A stretch of 64,000 nt of DNA. It comes from Massilibacillus massiliensis. GTDB taxonomy: Bacteria > Bacillota > Negativicutes > FLKF01. Where the stretch lies: positions 2,919,516-2,983,515 of the forward strand of contig NZ_LT575483.1 of NCBI RefSeq assembly GCF_900086705.1, read 5' to 3'. A model generated the notes under the pieces. The model was not told the origin of the DNA and searched no databases. It saw nothing but the letters and a program-made list of their open reading frames with translations. How positions within the stretch are numbered: position 1 is the first letter of the stretch; each line of letters starts with the position of its first letter. This document shows, piece after piece, positions 44,141-54,460 of this stretch. The translations under genes and the position numbers were made by a program.

Positions 44141-45952
44141 TTGACAGAAAAAACAACAGAAAAATTACAACTTTTGCCAGACAAGCCCGGTGTGTATTTG
44201 ATGAAAAATGCACAGGGAAAAATAATTTACGTCGGTAAAGCAATTATTTTAAAAAATCGGGTACGTTCCTATTTTCAAAGTAGTCGCAACCATTCAGCAA
44301 AAGTACAAGCAATGGTCGCTAGAATTGAAGATTTTGAATATATTATTACGGGGTCTGAAATTGAAGCGCTTATTTTAGAATGTAATTTGATAAAAAAATA
44401 TCGTCCGAAATATAATATCAGTTTGCGCGATGACAAAACATATCCTTATGTAAAAGTTACAACCAACGAAAAGTTTCCGCGTGTATTTGTAACGCGGCGT
44501 GTGCAAAAAGATGGTGCAAAATATTTCGGTCCGTATACCAATGTGAGTGCGGTGCATGAAAGTATAAAGCTATTAAGAAAATTGTTTCCGCTCCGCAGCT
44601 GCAGGCATTTAGATGCAAAACGTCCTTGCCTTGAATATCATATTAAACGCTGTTTGGCACCCTGTGCTGGTAAAGTCGATGAAAAAGAATATGATGCAAT
44701 GATTCAAAGTGTTTGTTTATTTTTAGAAGGACGCAGTGAAGCTGTGGAAAAGGATTTAACAAAACGGATGGAAATTGCTGCTGAAAATTTTGAATTTGAA
44801 CGTGCAGCAAAATTGCGCGATCAATTGTTAGCAGTAAAAAAAATTACGGAAAAACAAAATATCGTAACAGGTTCAGGAGATCAAGATGCAATCGGTATGG
44901 CGCGCTCAGGGCTTGGTGTATGCATGCAGGTATTCTTTATTCGCAGTGGGAAAATGGTAGGCAGAGATCATTTCTTACTTACCGGTAGTGAGGGAGAAAG
45001 TGATGAAGCTGTATTAACGGCATTTTTAAAGCAATACTATAACCAAACGACTTTCATACCTAGAGAAATCTTATTACCAATGGAGTTGGGGGAACAAGAC
45101 CTTCTTAGTGCATGGTTGAGTGAAATTAAGACCGCAAAAGTTGCGGTGGAAACACCGAAACGCGGAACAAAACACGATATCGTGCAGATGGCAGTTGGGA
45201 ATGCTGCGATTGTTTTAGAAGAACAAGCCGCCAAGTTAAAAGCTGCAAATGCACAAACCGAAGGCGCAGTTATAGAATTAGGCAAATATCTGCAGTTAGG
45301 TAAACCGCCAACGCGGATGGAGTGCTTTGATATTTCGCATACGCAGGGATCAGAAACCGTCGCCTCTATGGTTGTCTTTGAGGGCGGTATTCCAAAAAAA
45401 GAAGACTATCGACGCTATAAAATTCAATCTGCGGAAGGAAAACCCGATGATTTTAAATCTATGCGTGAAGTGGTTGGACGTCGTTATGGTGATATAACAG
45501 CAGATGATTTACCGGATTTGATTATTATCGACGGTGGTAAGGGGCAGCTAAGCTCGGCGCTGGAAATTATTCGCGGTGTGGGGCACAGCAAGGTGCCAGT
45601 TGTCGGACTGGCAAAACAGTTTGAGTATATTTTTACAGAAGGTGAAAGTGAGCCAGTGATTTTACCACGGCATAGTCAAGCCTTATATTTGATTCAACGC
45701 ATCCGTGATGAGGCGCATCGTTTTGCAATTACATATCATCGCAAACTACGGAGTAAAAGAAATATGGTCTCTGTACTTGATCATGTTGTAGGAATTGGGC
45801 CAAAACGCCGTAAAGCACTTTGGGATCATTTCGGTACATTAGATAAAATAAAAACAGCCAGTGTCGAAGAGCTGGCCGCTATAGCAGGCATGAATGTACC
45901 ATCCGCACAAGCTGTTTATAATTTCTTTCAAACAAAAGTTAAGTTGAATTAA
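44141..45952 (+). CDS. uvrC: Excinuclease ABC subunit UvrC
   Basis: A 603-residue UvrC. The N-terminal GIY-YIG nuclease (GVYLMKNAQGKIIYVGKA, residues about 15-35), a Cys-rich segment (SCRHLDAKRPCLEYHIKRCLAPC), a UVR motif near 205-235 that meets UvrB, the RNase H-like second nuclease (MECFDISHTQGSE, LPDLIIIDGGKGQ) and C-terminal helix-hairpin-helix motifs (VVGIGPKRRKALWDHFG) are all present. It makes both incisions around the lesion. TTG at 44141 is chosen because AGGTGA at 44130-44135 is five bases upstream. Confidence 0.96.
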   Translation: MTEKTTEKLQLLPDKPGVYLMKNAQGKIIYVGKAIILKNRVRSYFQSSRNHSAKVQAMVARIEDFEYIITGSEIEALILECNLIKKYRPKYNISLRDDKTYPYVKVTTNEKFPRVFVTRRVQKDGAKYFGPYTNVSAVHESIKLLRKLFPLRSCRHLDAKRPCLEYHIKRCLAPCAGKVDEKEYDAMIQSVCLFLEGRSEAVEKDLTKRMEIAAENFEFERAAKLRDQLLAVKKITEKQNIVTGSGDQDAIGMARSGLGVCMQVFFIRSGKMVGRDHFLLTGSEGESDEAVLTAFLKQYYNQTTFIPREILLPMELGEQDLLSAWLSEIKTAKVAVETPKRGTKHDIVQMAVGNAAIVLEEQAAKLKAANAQTEGAVIELGKYLQLGKPPTRMECFDISHTQGSETVASMVVFEGGIPKKEDYRRYKIQSAEGKPDDFKSMREVVGRRYGDITADDLPDLIIIDGGKGQLSSALEIIRGVGHSKVPVVGLAKQFEYIFTEGESEPVILPRHSQALYLIQRIRDEAHRFAITYHRKLRSKRNMVSVLDHVVGIGPKRRKALWDHFGTLDKIKTASVEELAAIAGMNVPSAQAVYNFFQTKVKLN

Positions 45953-45965
45953 TTTTCCGATAAAT

Positions 45966-45994
45966 TTGTAATTTATTTATAAAGAATTTATAAT
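45966..45994 (+). promoter_or_regulatory. Predicted sigma-A promoter of the PHP gene
   Basis: TTGTAA at 45966-45971 and TATAAT at 45989-45994 with 17 bases between. Confidence 0.65.
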
Positions 45995-46153
45995 AAGAAT
46001 TAATTAGAATTTTTTATCCATGATTTTCTGTAGAAAAACTGTGTAGTTTATAAAAACGAGCGTACTTGATTTTTGCAAATCTTGAACAAAGATTTAGAGA
46101 GCAATAACTCTGGACGAATGAAGTTTATATTTATTTAGCAAGGTGGATGTTTG

Positions 46154-47017
46154 ATGAAAATAATTGATTTGCATACACATTCTAATATATCCGATGGCAG
46201 CTGTACGCCACGAGAATTGATTCAATTGGCACATGAGACTGGGATTGCTGCAATCGCATTGACGGATCATGATACAATTGCAGGTATTCAAGCGGCGGAA
46301 GAAGCAGCGAAAGAAGTCGAAATTGATTTTTTGCCGGGGATGGAAATGAGCGTTCAATATAAAGGACGCAAGCTGCATATTGTCGCATTGGGATTTGATT
46401 GCACACATTGGGAATTTCAAAGAATTTATAAGAAGATTCGTATGCTGAAGGAGACGGGCATTGCTGAAGCGGTAGAAAGAATTCGTAAAGAGGGCATTGA
46501 TATCGACATGGAAATGCTCAAAAAGAATTTTACAACCAGTGATCAACTGGATCGGTATGCGATTATGCGTTATTTTGTTTCGCTCAATCTATTTGAAGAT
46601 GTACAAAAAATTTGGGATAATTATATCAATCAAGCTTTTTCAGGCTTGGATTTAAATATCACTGCTGAGGAAGGCATTGCCGCGATTAAAGTTGCCGGTG
46701 GTGTGACTTCCCTTGCACATTATCACAAAAGAATTGGATTAAGCGGACTGACGAGAGACGAACAGGAAACAGCGATGCAGGAGCTGCTTGCTCTCGGTTT
46801 AGATGGAATGGAAGGCTGTTACCCGAACTACAGTCTGGAAGATCAGGAGTTTGCAGCATATTTAATTCGTAAATATACTATGCTGCCAACGGGAGGAACT
46901 GATTTTCACGGAAAAAACCGCTCAGATGTAGCCCTTGGTACTGGAATAAACAACAATATCTCTGCACCCTATGCGTGGTATGAAAATATTATAAAACACT
47001 GTGAAAAAAGAAAATGA
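46154..47017 (+). CDS. PHP domain phosphoesterase (RNase AM/YciV-like)
   Basis: A 287-residue PHP protein. Metal-binding motifs: DLHTHSNISDG near residues 5-15, ALTDHDTIAG near 36-45, SLAHYHK later and GGTDFHG near the C-terminus. This architecture fits the RNase AM/TrpH group, which dephosphorylates 3',5'-bisnucleotides or trims RNA 5' ends. The exact substrate here is inferred. ATG at 46154 follows AAGGTGGA by seven bases. It overlaps nothing but is closely followed by a 91-residue hypothetical gene. Confidence 0.87.
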   Translation: MKIIDLHTHSNISDGSCTPRELIQLAHETGIAAIALTDHDTIAGIQAAEEAAKEVEIDFLPGMEMSVQYKGRKLHIVALGFDCTHWEFQRIYKKIRMLKETGIAEAVERIRKEGIDIDMEMLKKNFTTSDQLDRYAIMRYFVSLNLFEDVQKIWDNYINQAFSGLDLNITAEEGIAAIKVAGGVTSLAHYHKRIGLSGLTRDEQETAMQELLALGLDGMEGCYPNYSLEDQEFAAYLIRKYTMLPTGGTDFHGKNRSDVALGTGINNNISAPYAWYENIIKHCEKRK

Positions 47018-47034
47018 ACTTGAGGAGAAAAGGA

Positions 47035-47310
47035 ATGAAACAAGGAAAATTAATTACGCAATATAAAGCGGTTTTTTCTATTTCGGATGATAGAGTCAAA
47101 GATCATATTACATGGAAATTTGTTCATAAGCCCCATGTTAGCATCAAAAATGAGATGCGTAATAAAAATGGACAAGATGAAATTTTTGCATCCAGTGATG
47201 AATATTTTGAAGTACATATTATGAAAGATGACAGAACCATTGGCAAGGTAGAGGCCGTGATGTGCCAACATATTGAATACTACGAAATTGAAAGAGAACA
47301 TTTGGATTAA
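47035..47310 (+). CDS. Hypothetical protein, 91 residues
   Basis: I do not recognise this family. The 91-residue product is hydrophilic, with no signal peptide or membrane helix, and looks like an alpha/beta domain (KQGKLITQYKAVFSISDDRV, DEYFEVHIMKDD, IGKVEAVMCQHIEYYE). GAGGAG lies seven bases before ATG 47035; an in-frame ATG at 47014 overlaps the PHP stop and lacks a site. It is probably co-transcribed with the PHP gene and ends at a bidirectional terminator. Confidence 0.7.
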   Translation: MKQGKLITQYKAVFSISDDRVKDHITWKFVHKPHVSIKNEMRNKNGQDEIFASSDEYFEVHIMKDDRTIGKVEAVMCQHIEYYEIEREHLD

Positions 47311-47319
47311 AAATGAATT

Positions 47320-47360
47320 AAAAAGCGCGATAGGGGAATTTCCCCTATCGCGCTTTTTTT
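47320..47360. terminator. Bidirectional terminator between convergent genes
   Basis: AAAAAGCGCGATAGGGG/CCCCTATCGCGCTTTTT is a perfect 17-bp stem with an AATTT-type loop, T-rich on both strands. It serves the 47035 gene and the minus-strand chemoreceptor. Confidence 0.92.
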
Positions 47361-47383
47361 ATGTCTGACTATGATACGATTCT

Positions 47384-49384
47384 TTAAATACGAAATTTAC
47401 CTAGGCTTGATTGTAATTCATTTGCCAAACGTGCCAAATCATCACTTGATGCGGCGATTTGTTGCATCGCTGCGGATTGTTCTTCTGTTGCAGCAGACAC
47501 GGTTTGCGTATGGGCGACAGTCTCATCCATAACATGATGAATTTCGCTTGAGGAAGATTCTATCGTATGGCCATTTGCAAAGAGTGTATCAACGTTTGCT
47601 AATACTTGTGCAGTTTTTTGTTGTACTTTTTGAATTAACTGTGCGATGTTCAAGAATTGGTCTTCAGCTTCATTTACATGCTGCATCCCAAACGTGACTT
47701 CGCTGGAAGCCTGATCAACTGCGGAAACAGCACCTGATACGGATTGGTTTATTTCCTCAATTAGCGTAGTGATCTGACTTGTTGAATTTTGAGATTGCTC
47801 TGCCAATTTACGTACTTCTTCGGCAACAACCGCAAAGCCTTTTCCTTGTTCACCCGCACGCGCTGCTTCAATTGCAGCATTCAATGCTAAAAGATTGGTT
47901 TGTGCGGCAATTCCAGCTATCATATTCACAATTTCACTAATTTTAGTTGTTTGTTCAGATAACTTTGTAACAGTATCACTTACATTTTTTGCACTGCTTG
48001 TGATATTTTCCATCTGAATTCTAGCTGCTTGCGCTTTTTCTGTACCTTTTGTCGTACTTTCTACCGCAAGATTGGCTGATTCGCTGGCTTCTTCTGTATT
48101 GTTCTTCATTGCGCCGATTTCCTGCATGAAAACATTTACTGCAGAGTTGACATTGCGAATCGTTGTTTGTCCGCGCATCGTTTCATCAGCAACTTTGGTA
48201 ACTGCTTCGGCAACTTGTGTTGCTGTCTGGGCGGATTGGTTAGCACTTTCTTTTAACTGTAATGAAGATGTTGCCGTATGATCAGCAGATTCGCTGACTT
48301 GTCCAATAAGAGACCAAAGCTTTTCTCGCATTTGAATCATTGCCAGCCGTAAAATACCGACTTCATCCTTCGATTGATAGCGAGAGCTGTCAATTCTTTC
48401 TAAGGTTGCCTTGGTCAAATCGCCGTCGGCAATTGCACTGGCATATTGTGACATTTCTTTGATTGGCTGTACAATACGTTTAGAAATCAAATTGACGACA
48501 AAGGCCGCAATGCCTAAACCAATCAAAAATAAGACGACAAACATCCAAGTAAGCTGTGTCACAGGTGCGAATTCTTGAGAAGTTGGTGCGATCGTGAAAA
48601 CGCCCCATTTATCATGTGTCGGAACAAAAGCTACAATTGATTCGACACCATCGATTGTAGTAATCGTATAACCTTTATTTCCTTGTTTGATGCTTTCTAA
48701 AGCCTGTAATAACTCCTGATTTCCCAAATCTTTAATACTACTTTTCATAATGAGATCTGCTTTAGGATGACTTACGATCATTCCATCAGGTGCAATTAAC
48801 ATGCAATAGCCAGCTTCACCGATTTTTGTATCACTAAAACCTTCGGTGAATTTTTCTAGTGGAATACCGCCAACAACTGCACCGACTACGCGATTATCTA
48901 TGGAGATTGGCGCAGCACCCACTACAATTGTTTTTCCTGTTGTTACGGAGGTAATTGGATTGTCTAAAAATGTCTTTCCTTCAGGTATGCGCTTTACATA
49001 ACTTAAAGAAGAAGCATCTACCAATTTTCCGGCATTGGTAGCAACGTTCTTGCCGGTTAAATCAGGCAAAAAGCTTACCGGATTCCATTGGGTATAATTA
49101 TCATGCTGATGCTTGGTAAAAGCGAATTGTTGCTGCTGATCCGCTAATAAGTTAGCAAATTGTGCAGTGCCTTGCTTACCTAAAGAATCCATAATCGTTT
49201 TTTCGCGCTGCATTCTAATATCGAAAGCATTTGCTAATTCTTGCGCTTGGATTTGAAAACGTTCTTCTAAATTTGTTTTGAGTATTTTCGATGTATTCCA
49301 GTATGATATTGCCATAATACAAAGCAATATCACTGCAATAGTGCTGATGATTGGTACCAATAGTTGCATGCGCAAACTTTTCAT
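47384..49384 (-). CDS. Methyl-accepting chemotaxis protein with dCache sensor
   Basis: A 666-residue chemoreceptor. An N-terminal helix (about 8-30) and a second near 280-303 flank a periplasmic double-Cache domain (about 35-275; for example [18 protein letters not shown]). A HAMP domain follows ([20 protein letters not shown]), then the long signalling coiled coil with the hairpin tip [20 protein letters not shown]. Cache domains bind amino acids or carboxylates; the ligand is unknown. AGGAGG lies before the ATG. It is next to a secreted acetolactate decarboxylase gene, 26 bases upstream. Confidence 0.94.
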   Translation of the reverse strand: MKSLRMQLLVPIISTIAVILLCIMAISYWNTSKILKTNLEERFQIQAQELANAFDIRMQREKTIMDSLGKQGTAQFANLLADQQQQFAFTKHQHDNYTQWNPVSFLPDLTGKNVATNAGKLVDASSLSYVKRIPEGKTFLDNPITSVTTGKTIVVGAAPISIDNRVVGAVVGGIPLEKFTEGFSDTKIGEAGYCMLIAPDGMIVSHPKADLIMKSSIKDLGNQELLQALESIKQGNKGYTITTIDGVESIVAFVPTHDKWGVFTIAPTSQEFAPVTQLTWMFVVLFLIGLGIAAFVVNLISKRIVQPIKEMSQYASAIADGDLTKATLERIDSSRYQSKDEVGILRLAMIQMREKLWSLIGQVSESADHTATSSLQLKESANQSAQTATQVAEAVTKVADETMRGQTTIRNVNSAVNVFMQEIGAMKNNTEEASESANLAVESTTKGTEKAQAARIQMENITSSAKNVSDTVTKLSEQTTKISEIVNMIAGIAAQTNLLALNAAIEAARAGEQGKGFAVVAEEVRKLAEQSQNSTSQITTLIEEINQSVSGAVSAVDQASSEVTFGMQHVNEAEDQFLNIAQLIQKVQQKTAQVLANVDTLFANGHTIESSSSEIHHVMDETVAHTQTVSAATEEQSAAMQQIAASSDDLARLANELQSSLGKFRI

Positions 49385-49409
49385 CCCGAAACCTCCTGGA
49401 TCGTTACGA

Positions 49410-50198
49410 TTATTTAGATTGTTCTACTTTTGCTAGTTCTTCGCTATAATCATTGTTTAGAGAAGCTTGCTGGAATGCATCGCTGCTAGGCAATACCATT
49501 CTAAAGTCGGTAATACGGGCAATTTGCACTTTACCATTGATTACACCGCCATTTAAAATGTGACCACCTGATTTATGATCAGCAGCTAAAAAGTGTAAAT
49601 GATATCCTGGTACGTTAATACCATTTACATACTGAGGACACAAGAAACCAACGATTGTCCCTTGTGTATTTTGAATATCAAAAACGGATTGTGTTTTTGC
49701 TGCATCCGTTAATGTAGGATATGGTTTTGTTTTTCCCGGAATACTGCGTGTTTTACCAGTAAAAGTTCCGTCAATACGAATTGCATAAATATAGTTTTTA
49801 TCTTTAATAATGGAATCTAAAGCCTGTTCCAATTCAGCAAACGTTTTTACATTACTGATTTCACCAAATTGTTCAGGTTGAAAGTCCATAACGGTTGCAA
49901 AAGGTATTTTTACTTGATCTGCTACCTCAATGACTTCACCTGTTGATTTTACCTGATAGTATTTACCATCTAAAGCGACCATTTCACCATCTAGTCTTTC
50001 AAAGGTACCAATTCCAAATCCACCATGTTTTTTGACATCTTTGACGGTAGCTTCTCCGTCATAAACACCTTGCAGTAAAGCATTTATTGTGGATACTTGG
50101 TATAAAGAATTCTGAGGCTGGGCATTTACAATAAGCGTAGAAAATAATAAACAAACAACTAAAATAGATACTCGACAAACTGATTTTACTTGATTCAT
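49410..50198 (-). CDS. budA: Alpha-acetolactate decarboxylase with signal peptide
   Basis: A 262-residue acetolactate decarboxylase (converts 2-acetolactate to acetoin). Core motifs: [30 protein letters not shown] is represented around residues 45-75, and the zinc site [14 protein letters not shown] near the C-terminus has the expected three His. Residues 1-26 form a typical signal peptide ending VNA, so the enzyme is probably exported, as in Brevibacillus brevis. ATG at 50198 follows GGAGATG; the longer start at 50231 adds 11 residues without a good site. No acetolactate synthase is nearby. Confidence 0.92.
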   Translation of the reverse strand: MNQVKSVCRVSILVVCLLFSTLIVNAQPQNSLYQVSTINALLQGVYDGEATVKDVKKHGGFGIGTFERLDGEMVALDGKYYQVKSTGEVIEVADQVKIPFATVMDFQPEQFGEISNVKTFAELEQALDSIIKDKNYIYAIRIDGTFTGKTRSIPGKTKPYPTLTDAAKTQSVFDIQNTQGTIVGFLCPQYVNGINVPGYHLHFLAADHKSGGHILNGGVINGKVQIARITDFRMVLPSSDAFQQASLNNDYSEELAKVEQSK

Positions 50199-50514
50199 AA
50201 TAACATCTCCTGACAAATAATTTTTGTGCATTTACTTTCTATGTCTCTTCATAAACTCCCTCTGTTTGTTAGAAAAAGACACAAAAAGCAAAGTACGACT
50301 TTTGTTTAAATTCTGCCCATTTTTTCATAGTTCTGCATTCTATGATAGAATCCTCCCTCTTTTTCCTTCTTATTACAGAAAAAAGGACAAAATTACTAAT
50401 TATTTTACATAAAATGAAAATATATTTAAAAATATAGCAAATTTATATTGAGATGTTACATGAAAAATTAAATATTTGACGATTTGTGATATTTAATTCC
50501 CATTTTTATTATCT
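50199..50514. other. Gene-free stretch between budA and the LevR-type gene
   Basis: About 316 A+T-rich bases between two minus-strand genes. It must contain the budA promoter and the end of the regulator transcript, but I see no promoter close to consensus, no clear terminator hairpin and no credible ORF. Confidence 0.5.
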
Positions 50515-53310
50515 TTAGACTTTGCGTTGTATACTTTTGATGATATAGCATACTTCATCATCATTGATATGAATATCGTATTCTTGTGCCATTACATCAA
50601 TTGCTCTGCGGATGCAATCGAAATCCTGCCGGTGATCTTTTTTAAATGCATGCATATTTTCAAATACAATGGCATCTTTATGAATGCAGCGATCCAGCAT
50701 ACAACCCATATGAACGATTAGATCAAGAACTAAATCTTCATTGGCGGGGGTATAATCAATCTGCGTAATAAATTTTTTTATATGCATAACTGCAAATTTA
50801 GGGTTGATATATTTTACATATTGCTCAAGCATAGTTTTAGCTGTTTCATAGATGTCTTTTGCTGGTTGAAAAGTCGAATCGACAGAGCTTTGATTACTAT
50901 CAATTAGGTGTAAGAACTTTTTTTGCAGTGTTTTATCAAGTAATTGGCTAATTGGGAAATAAGGCAAACCGAGATCGGGATTGATATTGCCGACCACAGC
51001 GATGACATGATATTGCTGATTGATTTGCTGCAGCTTTTTCTTTGCTTCGAGATAATTTACGGTGACAATTTCTACGAGGTCTCGTTGATTGGCTTTTAAA
51101 ACATTTTCGAGAATATTTTTCGCCATCAAGCTAGAACCCTGACCGGTGACGCAAACGGATAAAATAGCACTGGTCTTATTTTTTACAGGCGGTGGGCTGA
51201 TGATAGTTTGAACGGTTAATGTTTGATACAGCGTGTCCAGATCATCTGCTTTATATAAGACATTGCGAAGCACTTCAAGAACAAGTGGTGTGGAGACTGC
51301 TTCCAGCGTCTTTGTTTTTATGCCTGTATCTTCCATAAGCTTTTCGCCGAAGGTTAGCAGTGAGCCCATGTCTGCGAGCAGAAGAATGCCATTGCCACGA
51401 TGAATTGCAAGAGCTGCACTGCGCACTTTGAGATAAGTTTCATTGATGGTTGCTGTAAGCGGCATATCAATTGCTTTCACCCAGTTTGTATTCAAGAGTT
51501 CGTTGGCAACATTTGCAATACTAGATGCAGTTGTATCGCCATGACAAATGACGAGTATTCCAATTTTAACGTCACTGGGAGATTCGAGTTTGTTATGTGC
51601 CAGTAGAAGGGCAAGGAATCCTTTTTCATCTTCTGGAATGCATACCTTGAAATGATCGCTGATCTTTTTGACAAGCTCTTTCGCAACTTGAAATTCCTTA
51701 GGATTTTCGCGTTTAATCTTGGCTAGATGTTGATTTTGTATCAAATTTTCTTCGGCAACGCGTTTCAACAGGGCCTGGATATGAAATGATAACCCGAAAA
51801 TGAAATTAGGATGAAATTTTGTTGCTAAATGATGCTGTGCAAATTCGATAAGTTGGGTGGTGTGATCGACGATTTCTTTTGGTACTAATTTGTAAAGCAA
51901 CGTAATATTAGCGCGGGTCGTATGGAAATGCTTCATGATGGTGCTGAAATAATGATTAATATCATTTTTTAATGCTTCATGGATGGCTGCGCTGTTAAGT
52001 CCCTGTGTTTTTAAAACGTCCAACTGATTGACGATAAATTCATAAATATCATTTTTTATTTCAAATGGATAATACGCATGTTCTTTGTTTGGCGAGATCA
52101 GCACAGGCTCTGAAAACATAGTTAGATAATTTTTTATGCTATTATCTAACTTTGCATAATCAAATAAACCCTCACGAATTTCTTTTGCGAGCATAGGAAA
52201 TTCAATCAGGAGCGCCTGATTATTCTGGATATGCTGTAAAAAAGCTTTTGCACATAATAGTTTTATCTCAGATCGCAACTGACCGATATTTCCTACTTTA
52301 AAATTATAAATAGCCAAAGCTTTTAGCACTTCCGGCGCAAGGGTAATTTGCTTATTTAGATTGATTGCTTCGCAATAGAAAAAATGGTCAATAATTTCAA
52401 TTTTTTCACTGATCGGCCGCTCCGTAAAAGTTGGCAAAGTAATGGTAACAGGAATGCGGCGAATAAATGTAGACAGTAAGGTGTCATTTGGTTTTTCAGT
52501 AGTTGCTGCAATGATGAGCAGATGACTGGTTCGTTTTGCACCGATTTCTCCCAGTCGATTGTATTCACCTTTATCCATGAGATAAAACAACATTTCCTGC
52601 CCATCGGGCGGCAGGCGATGGATTTCATCCAAAAATAAAATGCCGCCATTTGCCTTTTCTACCAGACCAACTTTATCTTGCTCTGCACCTGTAAAAGCAT
52701 GTTTGATGTGCCCGAATAATTGGGACAACAAGAGATGCGGATTGTTGAAATAGTCTGCACAATTAAAAGTGACAAAAGGATAGTCTGCTGCTGTTTTATG
52801 CTGTGTTGCAAGACCATAAGCATGCATGGCTGCCGCGAAGGTTGTTTTACCAACGCCGCTTTCACCTAAAATCAGCGTATGTAATCCTTTTGGGGGATAG
52901 ACGATGGCGGCTTTTGCCTGTGCAATTTGATTCAGCAAACTGCTATGATTTCCTAATAGTTGTAGAAATGGATCTAGGGCAGTTTCTTTTTGTTTTGCAG
53001 TGTCTAAAATTTCTTTTAGCTCGGAAAGCGTAAACGTGGATTTTAATTCATCTAACGAAGGTTGTTGCATGATCTTTTTTATACATGCCGGTGTAAGAAA
53101 AGTAACAGGACGGCTGTTAATCTTGATCAAACGCTTTTCTTTCCAAAGCTGGTTTAAAATTGTACTGGCGTTATTTCGTACGATGCCTAAATCCTTTTGA
53201 ATGTGTGCTGCATGGATGCCCGGAGTTTCATGCTGTTCAATCGACTGACGGATCATTTCGCTAGAAAGGGTATTTTCAATAAATTGCATAACAAGATCTG
53301 GCTTTTTCAA
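50515..53310 (-). CDS. LevR-type sigma-54 transcriptional activator with PRD and PTS domains
   Basis: A 931-residue regulator. An N-terminal winged helix (about 1-70) precedes an AAA+ sigma-54 activation domain (about 105-345) with Walker A GESGVGKTT, the sigma-54 loop as HAFTGA (usual GAFTGA) and GGILFLDEIHRLP. It continues with a PRD (about 440-560), a mannose EIIA-like domain (about 570-690, IGILVICHGDTTAS), an EIIB-like segment (LSVCVTGQGSSLMAKNI) and a second PRD (about 825-931). Phosphorylation of PRD histidines by the PTS tunes activity. The start is TTG after AGGAGTG. It is divergent from the PTS operon whose promoter is sigma-54 dependent. Confidence 0.92.
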   Translation of the reverse strand: MKKPDLVMQFIENTLSSEMIRQSIEQHETPGIHAAHIQKDLGIVRNNASTILNQLWKEKRLIKINSRPVTFLTPACIKKIMQQPSLDELKSTFTLSELKEILDTAKQKETALDPFLQLLGNHSSLLNQIAQAKAAIVYPPKGLHTLILGESGVGKTTFAAAMHAYGLATQHKTAADYPFVTFNCADYFNNPHLLLSQLFGHIKHAFTGAEQDKVGLVEKANGGILFLDEIHRLPPDGQEMLFYLMDKGEYNRLGEIGAKRTSHLLIIAATTEKPNDTLLSTFIRRIPVTITLPTFTERPISEKIEIIDHFFYCEAINLNKQITLAPEVLKALAIYNFKVGNIGQLRSEIKLLCAKAFLQHIQNNQALLIEFPMLAKEIREGLFDYAKLDNSIKNYLTMFSEPVLISPNKEHAYYPFEIKNDIYEFIVNQLDVLKTQGLNSAAIHEALKNDINHYFSTIMKHFHTTRANITLLYKLVPKEIVDHTTQLIEFAQHHLATKFHPNFIFGLSFHIQALLKRVAEENLIQNQHLAKIKRENPKEFQVAKELVKKISDHFKVCIPEDEKGFLALLLAHNKLESPSDVKIGILVICHGDTTASSIANVANELLNTNWVKAIDMPLTATINETYLKVRSAALAIHRGNGILLLADMGSLLTFGEKLMEDTGIKTKTLEAVSTPLVLEVLRNVLYKADDLDTLYQTLTVQTIISPPPVKNKTSAILSVCVTGQGSSLMAKNILENVLKANQRDLVEIVTVNYLEAKKKLQQINQQYHVIAVVGNINPDLGLPYFPISQLLDKTLQKKFLHLIDSNQSSVDSTFQPAKDIYETAKTMLEQYVKYINPKFAVMHIKKFITQIDYTPANEDLVLDLIVHMGCMLDRCIHKDAIVFENMHAFKKDHRQDFDCIRRAIDVMAQEYDIHINDDEVCYIIKSIQRKV

Positions 53311-53488
53311 TACAAATCACTCCTAAAGGTGCATTGTAATTCGTTTATGACAGATTTAGACACGATTCATTTGTAATACTAACATAATATAAAAGGATAT
53401 AAATTGCAATGAAGAAAAATCTTTGCAATCGATACAATGCAAGTCGAGGATTAGGCTAAACTGGTTAGCGGAAATATTGTATGTAAAC

Positions 53489-53570
53489 TATGCACTGATA
53501 AAATTTTATCTGGTAGTGCATAATGAACTTTTTAATTATCAGAAAATTCGCGATATTAAATTTATGCACT
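53489..53570 (+). promoter_or_regulatory. TATGCACT boxes: likely enhancer sites for the LevR-type activator
   Basis: TATGCACT at 53489-53496 and its reverse complement AGTGCATA at 53515-53522 form an inverted repeat whose interior (ATAAAATTTTAT) is itself palindromic. A third TATGCACT lies at 53563-53570, five bases before the -24 element. The pair is about 70 bp upstream of the promoter, the expected place for a sigma-54 activator. Confidence 0.65.
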
Positions 53571-53574
53571 ATAC

Positions 53575-53590
53575 TGGCACGAGTTTTGCA
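53575..53590 (+). promoter_or_regulatory. Sigma-54 (-24/-12) promoter of the PTS operon
   Basis: TGGCAC at 53575-53580, five bases, then TTGCA at 53586-53590: a full match to the TGGCAC-N5-TTGCW consensus. Start near 53602, about 57 bases before the first gene. Confidence 0.92.
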
Positions 53591-53658
53591 TAAGAAGAAA
53601 GTAGAGCATTTTAGTAAGTATAAATAACTGAGAAATAAAGACAAAGGAGGAAATGTGG

Positions 53659-54120
53659 ATGTGTAAATTGCTTTTACAGGATGATTTGGTTTTGCTTGAT
53701 TATGCCGCTAAAGATAGTGAAGCATTGCTATTTAACTTAGCGATGCTGTTAAAAGAAAAAGGCTATGTGAAAGATAGTTACCCACAGGCAATTATTGAGC
53801 GTGAGAAAGCTTTTCCGACGGGACTGAATACGCCGGGGGTAAAGGTCGTCATGCCGCATACAGATCCAGTACATGTAAACAAAGCGGCAATTTTATTTGC
53901 AAAACTGCAAAAACCTGTAGATTTTAAAGAAATGGGCAACAGCGGCAATTTAGTGAAAGCAAATTTGGTTTTTATGCTCGCGGTTTCTGACCCTAAAGAA
54001 CATTTAGCAGCATTGAGTAAACTAATGTCGATTTTCTCGAATGGAGAAAAATTACTTGAAATCTATCAGTCTAAAACAGGCGGTGAAGTGGTTCGCCAAT
54101 TGAATGAAATTTTAGCGTGA
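53659..54120 (+). CDS. PTS sugar transporter subunit IIA (fructose/galactitol type)
   Basis: A 153-residue EIIA of the PTS EIIA type 2 fold. The phosphorylated His is predicted to be His67 in VVMPHTDPVHV, a typical site. It passes phosphate from HPr to the IIB protein encoded next. ATG at 53659 is eight bases from AAGGAGG, better than ATG at 53653, which is only two bases away. It is the first gene of the sigma-54 controlled operon. Confidence 0.92.
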   Translation: MCKLLLQDDLVLLDYAAKDSEALLFNLAMLLKEKGYVKDSYPQAIIEREKAFPTGLNTPGVKVVMPHTDPVHVNKAAILFAKLQKPVDFKEMGNSGNLVKANLVFMLAVSDPKEHLAALSKLMSIFSNGEKLLEIYQSKTGGEVVRQLNEILA

Positions 54121-54175
54121 TCTTTGGTTATCAAACCGAAATGATAATAATTTAAAGGAAAAGGAAGTGTTCAGT

Positions 54176-54460
54176 ATGAAAAAAATTTTTGTGGCATGTG
54201 GCTCCGGCGTTGCAACTTCGCAGACTGTAGCCTCTAAGATCAGTATGATGTGTGAAGACGAGGGGCTCAATGTATCCGTAGAAGCAGTCGACATTAAATC
54301 ATTGGAAAGTATTATTGATCAGTGCGATATTTATGTATCGATCGTATCAAGTGGTGCAAATCATTGGAATGTTCCAACGATCAGCGGAATACCTTTTTTA
54401 ACGGGAATTGGAATGGAGGAAGAATTTGAAAAGTTAAAAGAATTTATTCATCAAGGATAA
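54176..54460 (+). CDS. PTS galactitol-type subunit IIB
   Basis: A 94-residue EIIB. The phosphocysteine is Cys8 in IFVACGSGVATSQT, as in GatB. It accepts phosphate from IIA and donates it to the incoming sugar or polyol. ATG at 54176 follows GGAAGTG; the in-frame GTG at 54167 is part of that site. A small hairpin (GCTTCC/GGAAGC, 54495-54523) lies between this gene and IIC and may tune the ratio of the subunits. Confidence 0.92.
   Translation: MKKIFVACGSGVATSQTVASKISMMCEDEGLNVSVEAVDIKSLESIIDQCDIYVSIVSSGANHWNVPTISGIPFLTGIGMEEEFEKLKEFIHQG

Noticed and set aside
46094-46546. A 150-codon minus-strand frame over the start of the PHP gene
   Set aside because: It overlaps the strongly supported PHP metal-binding N-terminus in antisense and has no ribosome site or family pattern.
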